A stretch of 64,000 bases of DNA from a bacterium (lineage in GTDB: Bacteria > Patescibacteria > Dojkabacteria > JAKAPS01 > JAJZLI01), in the NCBI GenBank assembly GCA_021809565.1, contig JAJZKG010000002.1, positions 1 through 64,000 on the forward strand, read 5' to 3'. Within the stretch, counting starts at the first letter, position 1; each line of letters starts with the position of its first letter. Of the stretch, positions 47,607 to 57,391 are shown one piece after another. The notes beneath the pieces were generated by a model that worked only from the letters and a program-made list of their open reading frames with translations, searched no databases and had not been told where the DNA came from. The position numbers were made by a program, and so were the translations under genes.

Positions 47607-48173
47607 ATGGCATACAGACACAAAGAAGATATAAATCTGTTACATAATATTGAAGGCCCAGTTGGCTCTTTTGATATTTTTTATTCGTGGGTATTTAAAA
47701 TAGGTAAACATATCTTAATAGGTGTTGAAGTACTTGTTGTAATAGCTTTTATCTTTAAAATATTTTTAGATAGTACATATGCCAGTGTTGTTAATAAATC
47801 AAATTCTCTCCAATCAAAGTTAAATTCCACTTCAATGGTTACTAAGGTGAATAAGATTACAAAGTATCAGCAGAGTATTAATACGATAACAAGTTTAGAG
47901 ACTTTTAAAGAAAAAACTGGAATTACTTTATATGACATATTGCATCTTATACCATCAGGGATAGTTGTAACAAATGTAAGTTTAGATATTAATAAGTTCC
48001 TTATTTCTGGTACTGCTTCAACGTATGCTCAATTACAAATTTTATCAAATAATTTTACCCATGATTCTTCGCAGTTTAGTAATGTACTTATTCCACAACT
48101 GACTAATTCTAGTTTACAATCTATAAATAATATAAATTTTTCTTTATCTGCAAATTTAATTAATAAACAATGA
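47607..48173 (+). CDS. PilN-like type IV pilus assembly protein
   Basis: 188 residues: short cytoplasmic N-terminus containing DINLL (the PilN motif that contacts PilM), a transmembrane helix at about 35-58, a coiled-coil stretch, then a ferredoxin-like periplasmic domain with the PilN pattern FKEKTGITLYDILHLIPSGIVVTNVSLD. With the PilO-like gene that overlaps it by four bases, it would form the inner-membrane alignment complex. TGTTAATCT upstream may be an extended -10. Confidence 0.75.
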   Translation: MAYRHKEDINLLHNIEGPVGSFDIFYSWVFKIGKHILIGVEVLVVIAFIFKIFLDSTYASVVNKSNSLQSKLNSTSMVTKVNKITKYQQSINTITSLETFKEKTGITLYDILHLIPSGIVVTNVSLDINKFLISGTASTYAQLQILSNNFTHDSSQFSNVLIPQLTNSSLQSINNINFSLSANLINKQ

Positions 48174-48796
48174 GAAGTTTTGATTATCAAAAAGAAAAAC
48201 AGTTATTTTTGAACAGCTTTAATAATAAAAGATATGTACTTTATTATTATATGAGTTTTTCTATAGTTCTTATTATTATATTTATTGCATTTATAATATA
48301 TCCTATAACTACTGATATGATAAAAGAGAATAATCAGATTACCTCTGTCAAAGCTATGAATGTTCAAATGCAAAATAGAATTAACCTTATTAACTCAACA
48401 TACTCAATATACTCTAATAAGGTAGCTAAAAATACTACTGCTGTTAATAATGCTTTGCCTAAAAATCAAGATACTGCATTCATATTTGGTAATGTATATC
48501 AGATATTCCAGAATAATGCTTTACAACTTGATTCTATTGCTTTTTCAAATAATATTAATTCACAATTAGAGGTTGCAATAACCCCATTTTTTGCATCTGC
48601 ATTTCCGATAGATATTACTGGGGCGGGAACATATCAGAATCTATTATCTGCTTTAGCAACGTTATCTGCATATCCACAAAGGATAGTTGTATACAATGTT
48701 TCATTTGCTGCATCCAATAACAATCTAAGTAACAATTTTATTGGTTCTTCTGGGTTATTTCAATTGAGTGCAATAGTATTTTATTCTAAATTATAA
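48170..48796 (+). CDS. PilO-like type IV pilus protein
   Basis: 208 residues: cytoplasmic start, transmembrane helix at about 25-48, coiled coil at about 55-85, then a periplasmic domain with the PilO-like pattern PKNQDTAFIFGNVYQIFQNNALQLDSI and GAGTYQNLLSALATLSAYPQRIVVYNVSF. Sequence identity to named PilO proteins cannot be judged here; the assignment rests on topology and position after PilN. Confidence 0.65.
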   Translation: MRSFDYQKEKQLFLNSFNNKRYVLYYYMSFSIVLIIIFIAFIIYPITTDMIKENNQITSVKAMNVQMQNRINLINSTYSIYSNKVAKNTTAVNNALPKNQDTAFIFGNVYQIFQNNALQLDSIAFSNNINSQLEVAITPFFASAFPIDITGAGTYQNLLSALATLSAYPQRIVVYNVSFAASNNNLSNNFIGSSGLFQLSAIVFYSKL

Positions 48797-48798
48797 TT

Positions 48799-49038
48799 AT
48801 GAAGAAATTTTTTACTATTATAATCTTTACATTTGTAGTATTTATAATATGGATAGGTTTTTCTCTCTATTCTGCTATATCAAAGCCACCTGTTGTAAAT
48901 ATCTCTCCCTCAAATATAGCCAATTTTAATACAGATTTACAACTCAATACATTAAATCGTATTGTAACTGATCAGAAGTATATTTGTGTAAACAATAATT
49001 TTACAGTTAAGTCCTGTTCTAATAAAACCCAAATATGA
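48799..49038 (+). CDS. small membrane-anchored protein of the pilus operon
   Basis: 79 residues with one N-terminal transmembrane helix (about 4-26) and a short extracytoplasmic tail with two cysteines (CVNNNFTVKSC). No family recognised. It begins two bases after the PilO-like gene, so it is probably part of that assembly, in the position that PilP has elsewhere, but no PilP similarity is evident. Confidence 0.55.
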   Translation: MKKFFTIIIFTFVVFIIWIGFSLYSAISKPPVVNISPSNIANFNTDLQLNTLNRIVTDQKYICVNNNFTVKSCSNKTQI

Positions 49039-49058
49039 TCTATAAATTTAATATATAG

Positions 49059-49391
49059 TTATTTTCTAATTCTGGCTGCTATAGCAAAGTACATAAAATA
49101 CTTTTCTAACTCTAAGGCATCTTCTTCATTAAATGTTTCACTAAATAAACTACTAATGAATTGATCCTTGGAGCGTAATACTTCTTTTGTTCTTATAGAA
49201 TTTTTTTTTATTAAAGTATCTATTGTTGCATCAAACAACCCTAGAGCTCTAGTTACGGATAAAGTTTCATATTGTTTATTATTTTCTCTTTTTGCCTTAA
49301 AAGCTCTACTAATTTCACTATATATATTACCCATCTGTTCGAATATATTCATTTTTGACCATGCTTTATAATTGATCGTATAATTATTCAT
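49059..49391 (-). CDS. conserved hypothetical helical protein paired with DUF5674
   Basis: 110 residues, predicted mostly alpha-helical, beginning MNNYTINYKAWSKMNIFEQMGNIYSEISRAFKAK. I recall similar short proteins next to DUF5674 genes in CPR genomes, but cannot check this here. It overlaps the upstream DUF5674 gene by four bases (ATGA), so the two are translationally coupled. The two-small-gene layout with a promoter palindrome resembles a toxin-antitoxin module; that is inference. No catalytic motif is visible. Confidence 0.6.
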   Translation of the reverse strand: MNNYTINYKAWSKMNIFEQMGNIYSEISRAFKAKRENNKQYETLSVTRALGLFDATIDTLIKKNSIRTKEVLRSKDQFISSLFSETFNEEDALELEKYFMYFAIAARIRK

Positions 49392-49729
49392 TTCGTTATC
49401 TTTACTTTGATTAAATCTAGGATTAATTGGCGAATTTTTTCATTCTCTATATTTCGTGATATATTATTTTGACTCGGACGGATGTTTATCATAGAATCAA
49501 ATTCTACAAATTTATCAGTATTAAATTTTTCTGGGTACAAATTTATACCCCATATATCTTTTTGTTTAGATCCATTTTCTAATAGAAATTGTTCTCCATC
49601 AACATGCATTTCAAGGTTAACTACCAATAGTTCACCTTCTATGTCTACGACAGCTTTCACTAGGTTGCCATACATCTCATGTGCCATGTTTGTTAACTCT
49701 TTAATACTTATGGTGTCTACTTGTTTCAT
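49388..49729 (-). CDS. DUF5674 family protein
   Basis: 113 residues. The run MAHEMYGNLVKAVVDIEGELLVVNLEMHVDGEQFLLENGSK (read in pieces: FGNLVKAVVD-like, D-E-LLLENGS-like) and IWGINLYPEK, FVEFDSMINIRPSQ match the DUF5674 family as I know it. Function is unknown. First gene of the pair, with a 17-bp palindrome about 45-60 bases upstream of the ATG. Confidence 0.7.
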   Translation of the reverse strand: MKQVDTISIKELTNMAHEMYGNLVKAVVDIEGELLVVNLEMHVDGEQFLLENGSKQKDIWGINLYPEKFNTDKFVEFDSMINIRPSQNNISRNIENEKIRQLILDLIKVKITK

Positions 49730-49773
49730 TTCTTGATTCTACACCAAAATTTAACATTTTTCTATATTTTTTG

Positions 49774-49790
49774 GACTATATAATATAGTC
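49774..49790. promoter_or_regulatory. 17-bp palindrome upstream of the DUF5674 pair
   Basis: GACTATATAATATAGTC has perfect 8-bp arms around one base. On the minus strand it overlaps a TTGACT -35-like hexamer (49792-49787). It could be an operator for autoregulation; a -10 with good spacing is not obvious. Confidence 0.45.
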
Positions 49791-49817
49791 AACATTCTAA
49801 ATTACTTTGAAGATATA

Positions 49818-49846
49818 TTGACAATAAAATTATAATATGATATATA
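49818..49846 (+). promoter_or_regulatory. promoter of rpoB-rpoC-rpsL-rpsG-fusA
   Basis: TTGACA (49818-49823), 17-bp spacer, TGATATATA extended -10 (49838-49846). Start near 49853. The only strong promoter seen for the five-gene operon. Confidence 0.75.
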
Positions 49847-49852
49847 TATCTA

Positions 49853-49990
49853 CATACATTATTACGACTTGATGAAGGTTGATCACCGATAAAAATATAG
49901 ATTTTTATGAAGCCTCTTTTGTGCCTAGGGGTGTTTTTGTGTGTTCGATGTTTTAAAGTCAGTGTTTTATTAATTATTTAGTAAGTTACT
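49853..49990 (+). promoter_or_regulatory. rpoB leader with hairpin
   Basis: A 138-nt leader. ATAAAAAT (49889-49896) and ATTTTTAT (49901-49908) form an 8-bp hairpin, followed by a G/T-rich stretch near 49930. Length suggests control of the operon, but no known motif was identified. Confidence 0.35.
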
Positions 49991-52900
49991 ATGCAACAAA
50001 GAATCAATCTTGCTACATCTAATAAATATAATAAGTATTTTGAGTATCCAAATTTAATAGAAGCACAGAAAAAATCATATGAATGGTTCTTAAATGAGCA
50101 TCTTAGAGAGCTATTTGAAGAAATAAATCCAGTTGTTGACAATACAGGAAAGTTGTGGATTCTAGAATTTTTAGATTATAGATTTGGTGAAGTAAACAGG
50201 AGTGTTAGAGAGGCTATAAGAAAGGGGTTGAGTTATGATAAGTCTTTGTATTTTAATGTAAGGCTTACCAATAAGGTTTCTGGGGAGATTAAAGAGCAAG
50301 AAATATTTATAGCAGAACTTCCTATTATGACAGATAGAGGTAGTTTTATTATAAATGGTCACGAAAGAGTTGTAATTCACCAAGTAGTAAGGTCTGAAGG
50401 TATACTTTTTACAGAAGGTGATAAGAAAGCTGTACGTAATAAAGTGTATTTTGCAAAGCTTATAACATCTATAGGCCCATGGTTGACTTTTGAAGTAAAT
50501 GCTCACAATGTTATGTCATTAAAGCTTGCTCCTAAGAAGCCCAAGATTCTTGTAACTACACTTTTAAGAGCTTTGGGTTATTCAACTAATACTGAGATTT
50601 CGAATTTGTTTTCTGATGTAGATACAAGTAGCGAGTCTAGATATATTGAATCTACTCTAGCAAAGGATCCTACGCACAATAATAATGAAGCTGTTTTAGA
50701 GATATATAGGAAAATAAGACCTGATATAGCAGTAAATTATGAAAATGCTTTGTTATATATTAATAGTCTATTTTTCAATCCTAGAAAATTATTTCTTGGT
50801 AAAACTGGTAGGTATAAATTAAACAAGAAATTGGGTTTAAATATTCCTGTTGAAGCAAACAATTATGTTCTTACTAATATGGACATAATTGCTATAATTA
50901 AAAGATTAATTCAAGTAAATAATGGAGAGATGGATCCTGATGATGTTGACTCATTATCTAATAGGAGAGTAAAGAGTGTTGGTGAGTTGATGGGAGACTA
51001 TTTAAGAATAGGTGTAAGAAGAGTTGAGAAGATAATAAAAGACAGAATGAGTATTATGTCTTCAGATGAAGTGCTTACTCCTTCAATGCTTGTAAGTGCA
51101 AAACCTTTTGTTTCTGTTATAAATGAGTTCTTTGGGAGTAGTTCTGTATCAGTATTTATGGATCAGGATAATATACTATCAGAGATCTCTAATAAAAGAA
51201 GGGTTACTGCTGGAGGGCCAGGAGGTCTGACTAAAGAAAGTGCTACATTTTCGGTTCGTGATGTTCATTATTCACAATACTCTAGACTATGCCCTGTAGA
51301 GTCTCCAGAAGGTCCTCAGATTGGTATAGTTAACCATCTTTCTGTATATGCTAGAATAAATGATTATGGTTTTATAGAGGCTCCTTATAGAAAGGTATTT
51401 CATTCTATTTCATTTGACTCAGATGAAATAGTTGGGAGAATAATTAAGAAAGATATAAAGGTAGATTCAAAAACATATAAGCAAGGGACTGTTATAGATA
51501 AAGATTTAGCCGTAAAGATAAAAAAAGCAAAACTTAAGGATATTGATGTTATTGCTTATTTATCAAATGAAATTATATATTATGATGTTGATGAGGAGTT
51601 TAATCTGAAAATTTCAAGTTTAAGTGTAAAAATAGATGAATATGGAAATATATTAGATTCTGTTATACAGATAAGATCAAGAGGTGAATATACTTTAGGG
51701 TCAGTAGATGATGTAAATCATATAGAAGTTTCTACATCCCAGATTGGAGGTGTTTCACTAAACTTAATCCCATTCTCTGCAGGTAATAAAGCTGATAGGA
51801 CATTGATGGGGTCTAATATGCAGAAGCAAGCAGTACCTCTTGTTAATCCTGAAGCGCCACTTATAGGTACAGGGTTTGAATCCGTTGTAGCAGAGAATTC
51901 TAATAGAGCTGTTTTTGCTTATAGTGATGGAATTATCGAATATGCTGATGCAGGAAAAGTTATTGTCAAATATGATAAGGGTGAGAAAGAAACATATTAT
52001 GTGGACAAATTTGTACCTACAAATAAAAAAACATCTTTCTCCCAAACTGCTTTACTAAAGAAAGGTAATAAAGTTTCAAAAGGAGATATTATTGTTGACG
52101 GACCAGGGATGGATCATGGAGAGCTTGCTTTGGGTAGAAATTTGGTTGTAGGGTATATGATGTATGAAGGTTATAATTATGAGGACGGTATAGTCATATC
52201 AGAACGCTTAATAAAAGAAGACCTTCTTACTTCTGTGCACGTACAGTCATATACTCAAGATATAAAGGAAACAAGACTTGGGAATGAGATACATACAAGA
52301 GATATACCAAATGTTTCTCTGCATTCACTACGTAATCTTGATGAGCAAGGTATTGTTAGAATAGGTGCATATGTAGAATCTGGAGATATATTAGTAGGTA
52401 TAGTAGCTCCTAAAGGTGAAGTAGAACTTACTGCCGAAGAAAAGCTTCTAAGATCTATTTTTGGTGATGTTGCAAAAGATGTAAGAGATAATTCTTTAAG
52501 GATTCCAAACGGAGAAAAGGGTATTGTTATAGATGTTGAAATTTTAGAAAGAAGTGATGATTCAAATAAATTAAATCCTGGTGTTATAAAACAAATTAAG
52601 GTTTGGGTTGCTAGGACACACAAGGTAGGGTTAGGTGATAAATTATCTGGAAGATTTGGAGACAAAGGTGTTGTATCTAAAATATTACCAGTAGAAGACA
52701 TGCCATATTTAAAGGATGGTACTCCTATAGATATAATTTTATCACCTTCTAGTATTACAAAGAGGCTTAATTTCGGACAATTAAATGAGATATATTATGG
52801 TGAAATAGCAAAACGAGCAGGGTTAAATTTTGCTTTTCCTATATTTTCTAGAATGGATGAGGATAAATTAGAAAGTATAAAGAAAAAATATGATGTTGGT

Positions 52901-53443
52901 GAAATTGAAGATAAGGTATTACTTCGTGATGGGAGAAACAGCGAATTATTTGAAAATAAGGTTTCAGTTGGTCCTAGATATATACTAATGCTTGATCATC
53001 TTGCTGATACCAAAGTTACTGCACGTTCCACAGGTCATTATACTGTTGTAAATCAACAGCCACTTGGAGGAAAGGCACAAATGGGAGGACAAAGATTTGG
53101 AGAGATGGAAGTTTGGGCATTGGAAGCTTATGGTGCAGCAAGTACTCTTCAAGAGATGTTATCTATAAAATCTGATGACATTATTGGAAGATCTGAAGCA
53201 TATAAATCAATAATTCAGAATAAGAAGATTCAAATGGTTGGAATCCCAGAATCATTTAAAGTATTACTTTTGGAGCTAAAATCCTTAGCTTTGAATATCG
53301 AACCTATTGATGTTGTCGTGGAATCAACTCCAGAGGAAGTTGCAGAGGAAAGTGTTTTACCTGAAGATGTTTTTATAGAGAATGATGAGGAAGTTAATGC
53401 AGTTTTAAATGACAGTAGTGTCGAAAGTTTAGAAGAAGAGTAA
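49991..53443 (+). CDS. rpoB: DNA-directed RNA polymerase subunit beta
   Basis: 1150 residues. Landmarks include LITDRGSFIINGHERVVIHQ-like (MTDRGSFIINGHERVVIHQV), the rifampicin-region segments SNKRRVTAGGPGGLT and VRDVHYSQYSRLCPVESPEGPQIGIVNHLS, VGYMMYEGYNYEDGIVISERL, GDKLSGRFGDKGVVSKILP and the C-terminal GQRFGEMEVWALEAYGA. The acidic C-terminal tail of about 50 residues is an extension. It follows a 138-nt leader and is separated from rpoC by 22 bases. Confidence 0.97.
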   Translation: MQQRINLATSNKYNKYFEYPNLIEAQKKSYEWFLNEHLRELFEEINPVVDNTGKLWILEFLDYRFGEVNRSVREAIRKGLSYDKSLYFNVRLTNKVSGEIKEQEIFIAELPIMTDRGSFIINGHERVVIHQVVRSEGILFTEGDKKAVRNKVYFAKLITSIGPWLTFEVNAHNVMSLKLAPKKPKILVTTLLRALGYSTNTEISNLFSDVDTSSESRYIESTLAKDPTHNNNEAVLEIYRKIRPDIAVNYENALLYINSLFFNPRKLFLGKTGRYKLNKKLGLNIPVEANNYVLTNMDIIAIIKRLIQVNNGEMDPDDVDSLSNRRVKSVGELMGDYLRIGVRRVEKIIKDRMSIMSSDEVLTPSMLVSAKPFVSVINEFFGSSSVSVFMDQDNILSEISNKRRVTAGGPGGLTKESATFSVRDVHYSQYSRLCPVESPEGPQIGIVNHLSVYARINDYGFIEAPYRKVFHSISFDSDEIVGRIIKKDIKVDSKTYKQGTVIDKDLAVKIKKAKLKDIDVIAYLSNEIIYYDVDEEFNLKISSLSVKIDEYGNILDSVIQIRSRGEYTLGSVDDVNHIEVSTSQIGGVSLNLIPFSAGNKADRTLMGSNMQKQAVPLVNPEAPLIGTGFESVVAENSNRAVFAYSDGIIEYADAGKVIVKYDKGEKETYYVDKFVPTNKKTSFSQTALLKKGNKVSKGDIIVDGPGMDHGELALGRNLVVGYMMYEGYNYEDGIVISERLIKEDLLTSVHVQSYTQDIKETRLGNEIHTRDIPNVSLHSLRNLDEQGIVRIGAYVESGDILVGIVAPKGEVELTAEEKLLRSIFGDVAKDVRDNSLRIPNGEKGIVIDVEILERSDDSNKLNPGVIKQIKVWVARTHKVGLGDKLSGRFGDKGVVSKILPVEDMPYLKDGTPIDIILSPSSITKRLNFGQLNEIYYGEIAKRAGLNFAFPIFSRMDEDKLESIKKKYDVGEIEDKVLLRDGRNSELFENKVSVGPRYILMLDHLADTKVTARSTGHYTVVNQQPLGGKAQMGGQRFGEMEVWALEAYGAASTLQEMLSIKSDDIIGRSEAYKSIIQNKKIQMVGIPESFKVLLLELKSLALNIEPIDVVVESTPEEVAEESVLPEDVFIENDEEVNAVLNDSSVESLEEE

Positions 53444-53465
53444 TTTTAATTTATATTGTATTATT

Positions 53466-56400
53466 ATGATAAAAGATTTTAAAGCATTAAAAATAACTCT
53501 AGCATCACCTGATAATATACAGGATTGGTCTCATGGTGAAGTTAAAAAAGCAGAGACTATCAATTATAGAACTCAAAGACCTGAAGTTGGAGGTTTAATG
53601 TGTGAGAAAATCTTTGGTCCTACAAAAAATTATGAATGTTATTGTGGAAAATATAAAAAAATAAGGTATAAAGGTATAATTTGTGATAAATGTGGTGTAG
53701 AAGTCACAACAAGAAATGTCAGAAGGGAGAGAATGGGTCATATTAAACTTGCATCTCCGGTGACTCACATATGGTATGTACATGAGGTTCCTAATAAATT
53801 ATCATTGCTTTTAGATATTACTCAAAAGAAGCTTATATCAGTATTATATTTTTCAAGATATGTAGTTCTTGATATTGATGAAGAAAATAAAACTAAGGCA
53901 ATTGATTTTATCAAAAATAGGATAGAAGAGGAGGAAAAAGTACATAAGGAAGATTTGCAATCTAAGATTGATGCTATAAAAGAGGAAAATGCATCAGTTA
54001 TAAAAGAAATGAATAAGGAATCTAAAGGATCTGGATCCAAAGATGAAAAAAATACTGAGGCTCTAGAATTACAAGTTGAGAAAATTAATTTTAAATATAG
54101 GCAAAAAATAGCAAAACTCAAAGAGGAACAGGACCTTATATTTGCAGAAATATCTAAAGCTAATCAAGATCTTTTAGCATTAGTAAAGAGAATGGTTGTA
54201 GGTGAAGTTGTATCTGAGGAAGAATATGGAAGACTTATAAGTAATGATTTGGAATTTTTCAAATTAGGTATGGGAAGTGAGGCTATAAGAACACTATTAT
54301 CAAGGATAAATCTAGAGGAATTGTCACAGGCACTATATAAGGATATTAATGCAAAATCAATACAAAAAAGAGTAAGAGTTATCCAGAGACTTAAGATTGT
54401 AGAAGGATTTAGAAAGAATAATATGAAACCAGAATGGATGGTACTTGATATTATTCCAGTAATTCCTCCTGATTTGAGGCCAATTATTCAATTACCTGGG
54501 GGTAGATTTGCAACATCAGATTTAAATGATTTGTACAGGAGAGTAATAAATAGAAATAATAGACTTAAGAAACTTGTTGATCTTGGAGCACCAGATGTAA
54601 TATTAAGAAATGAAAAGAGGATGTTACAAGAGAGTGTAGATGCATTGTTTGATAATCAACATAGACCATCTCCTCCAGTTTTAAATTCAAGGAGAATTCC
54701 ATATAAATCATTGTCTGACAATATAAGGGGAAAATATGGAAGATTTAGAGAGAATTTGCTAGGAAAGAGAGTAGATTACTCAGGAAGAGCAGTGATAACT
54801 GCAGGACCTGATTTAAATTTGTATCAATGTGGGTTACCTAAAAAAATGGCTTTAGAATTGTTTAAGCCTTTCGTTATGAGAGAGATACTGTATAGGGATC
54901 TTGCACCTAATATAAAAGGGGCAAAGATGTTGTTTGAACAAGCAACTCCAGAAGTATGGGATATTTTGGAGGAAGTTATAAAAGATAGACCTGTTCTTCT
55001 AAATAGGGCACCTACTTTACATAAACAAGGTGTTCAAGGATTTTATCCTATACTTATTGAAGGAGATGCTATAAAATTACACCCTCTATCTTGTGATGGA
55101 TTTAATGCAGATTTCGACGGTGATGCTATGGCTGTCCATGTTCCTTTATCAGATGAAGCTATTGAAGAGGTAAAGAATCTTATGATGGCACATAGTAATT
55201 TGTTCCTTGCTGCTGATGGAGCACCAGTTATAACGCTAAAAAGAGATATGGTTTATGGTTGTTATTATTTAACTTCTATAGCCAAGGAATCTTTACAGTT
55301 TACCTTTAGCTCTCCTGAAGATTTATTATCAGCTCAAGAAAAAGGTCTAGTACATTTTAGAGAACTTGTTAATGTAAGGATAGATGGAAAAATGGTAAAA
55401 ACTACTGCTGGTAGGATAATATTTAATAATGTTTTACCAGAAGAAATTCCATATGTTAATGAAATAACCAATGATACATTGATAACCAGTATAATAATAT
55501 CTTGTGTTGAGAAAATTGGTGCAAAGGATACTATTCCAGTACTTGATAAACTCAAAGATTTAGGTTTTAAATATGCTCTAAAATCTGATTTTTCAATATC
55601 ACTTTCAGACTGTAAGATATTACCTGAGAAGGATAGTATGATTGCTGAAACAAATTTAAAAATTGAGAAACTAGTTGACTCATATAAGGAAGGTCTAATT
55701 ACAAAGGGGGAAAGGATCCAGTTATCAACAGTTTTGTGGAAAGAAGTGACTGATTCAATAGCAGATAAATCTCTTGCTAATTTGGATGATTCTAATATTT
55801 TTAAAACCATAGTGACAAATAAATTTATGGGTGCAAATATAGATCAATTAAAACAGATAATAGGGATGAAAGGTCTTGTTATTGACCCTACAGGAGGTAT
55901 AGTTGAATTACCTGTAAAATCTAATTATGTTGAAGGATTTTCAGTTTTTGAATACCTTGTGGAAGCTAGATCTACTAGAAAAGGTCTTGCTGATGTGGCT
56001 TTAAAAACTTCTAATACTGGGTATCTTACAAGAAGAATGGTTGATGTTGCTCATGATGTAATAATAAGAGAGGAAGATTGTAAGAATTTTGGAGAAGGTT
56101 ATGAAATTGCAAAATCAGATAAAAGAGAGCTTAAATTTGAATTGAGGATTTATGGAAGAGTACTTGCATCTGATATTAAAGTTGGAGGTAAAACAGTTTA
56201 TCCAGTAAATACTATTATTGATAGAGCTACTGCACATGATATAGCAGATAATCCTGATATAGATAAAGTGTATTTGAGAACTCCTCTAACTTGTGGTTCT
56301 CAATATGGGCTTTGTACTATGTGTTATGGTTACAATATGAGTGATAATAAACTTGTTGGTATAGGTACTGCAGTAGGAGTTATTGCGGCTCAGGCTGTTG

Positions 56401-57332
56401 GACAAAAAGGATCTCAGCTAACACTAAATTCAAAACATGTTTCAGGAATCATAGGAGGAGCAGATATGTCTAGAGGATATTCTAGGATTGAAGAACTTAT
56501 GGAAGCAAGAATACCTAAAGGGGAAGCAAAAATAGCAGATATATCAGGAACTGTATCTATTGAAAATGTTGATTCTAAAGTTAGAGTACAAATTATAGGT
56601 GATCAAAAAGTTAGACAGGATTATGTTCTTATTAAGGATGATGTTGTTGCTTTTGTAGGAACAAAGAAAGTTTTGCCTGGAACATTACTTTATACTCACA
56701 AAAATGGAATTCAGGTTGTAGCTCCATTTAAAGGTACCGCAACAATAGACAAAGGTAAGGCATTTATTGAGAGTGATAAAGTACAATCAAAAGAATATTT
56801 ATTTGATGATGACGAGATACTGCTTGTACAGGATGGAGAAAAGATAACAGAGGGTACTGAGATAACAGGGGGTAATATTAATCCAAACATACTACTTAAA
56901 ACATTAGGTATTATGAAAGCTGAAAAATATATAATTGACAATCTTTTATATACTTATGAGGATCAGGGTATTACTGTATATGATAAACATATTGAAATCA
57001 TAGTTTCTCAGATGGGAAGATATGTAAGAGTTACTAACCCTGGAGATTCAGATGTATTACCTGGATCATATAAGGATATATTCTTCATAAATGAAGAAAA
57101 TAAGAAAATAAAAGAGTTTGGTGGTAAGCCTATTATCTTTGAAAGAAGATTGTCAGGTATAACAATAGCGGCATTACATACAGAAAGTTTCTTGTCTGCC
57201 GCATCTTTCCAAGAGCAGGTAAGAGTATTATCAGATGCTGCAGTATCTGGTAAGATAGATTACTTGCGTGGATTGAAAGAAAATGTTATTATTGGGCGTA
57301 AAATTCCTGTTGGGGAAAAAGCTAGAATCTAG
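53466..57332 (+). CDS. rpoC: DNA-directed RNA polymerase subunit beta'
   Basis: 1288 residues. The N-terminal zinc finger is CYCGKYKKIRYKGIICDKCG, the clamp contains RMGHIKLASPVTHIWY, the active site is NADFDGDAMAVH with the three Mg-binding Asp, the bridge helix/trigger loop region has GYLTRRMVDVAHD, and the second zinc site is CGSQYGLCTMCYG. A charged, low-complexity coiled-coil insertion lies at about 150-245 (GSGSKDEKNTEAL). The protein ends after the usual VIIGRKIPVG motif without a long tail. Confidence 0.97.
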   Translation: MIKDFKALKITLASPDNIQDWSHGEVKKAETINYRTQRPEVGGLMCEKIFGPTKNYECYCGKYKKIRYKGIICDKCGVEVTTRNVRRERMGHIKLASPVTHIWYVHEVPNKLSLLLDITQKKLISVLYFSRYVVLDIDEENKTKAIDFIKNRIEEEEKVHKEDLQSKIDAIKEENASVIKEMNKESKGSGSKDEKNTEALELQVEKINFKYRQKIAKLKEEQDLIFAEISKANQDLLALVKRMVVGEVVSEEEYGRLISNDLEFFKLGMGSEAIRTLLSRINLEELSQALYKDINAKSIQKRVRVIQRLKIVEGFRKNNMKPEWMVLDIIPVIPPDLRPIIQLPGGRFATSDLNDLYRRVINRNNRLKKLVDLGAPDVILRNEKRMLQESVDALFDNQHRPSPPVLNSRRIPYKSLSDNIRGKYGRFRENLLGKRVDYSGRAVITAGPDLNLYQCGLPKKMALELFKPFVMREILYRDLAPNIKGAKMLFEQATPEVWDILEEVIKDRPVLLNRAPTLHKQGVQGFYPILIEGDAIKLHPLSCDGFNADFDGDAMAVHVPLSDEAIEEVKNLMMAHSNLFLAADGAPVITLKRDMVYGCYYLTSIAKESLQFTFSSPEDLLSAQEKGLVHFRELVNVRIDGKMVKTTAGRIIFNNVLPEEIPYVNEITNDTLITSIIISCVEKIGAKDTIPVLDKLKDLGFKYALKSDFSISLSDCKILPEKDSMIAETNLKIEKLVDSYKEGLITKGERIQLSTVLWKEVTDSIADKSLANLDDSNIFKTIVTNKFMGANIDQLKQIIGMKGLVIDPTGGIVELPVKSNYVEGFSVFEYLVEARSTRKGLADVALKTSNTGYLTRRMVDVAHDVIIREEDCKNFGEGYEIAKSDKRELKFELRIYGRVLASDIKVGGKTVYPVNTIIDRATAHDIADNPDIDKVYLRTPLTCGSQYGLCTMCYGYNMSDNKLVGIGTAVGVIAAQAVGQKGSQLTLNSKHVSGIIGGADMSRGYSRIEELMEARIPKGEAKIADISGTVSIENVDSKVRVQIIGDQKVRQDYVLIKDDVVAFVGTKKVLPGTLLYTHKNGIQVVAPFKGTATIDKGKAFIESDKVQSKEYLFDDDEILLVQDGEKITEGTEITGGNINPNILLKTLGIMKAEKYIIDNLLYTYEDQGITVYDKHIEIIVSQMGRYVRVTNPGDSDVLPGSYKDIFFINEENKKIKEFGGKPIIFERRLSGITIAALHTESFLSAASFQEQVRVLSDAAVSGKIDYLRGLKENVIIGRKIPVGEKARI

Positions 57333-57391
57333 ATTTTTGTAGATACTATGACATGGATTTTGAAATTTAAATATTAATTTAAATATATATT

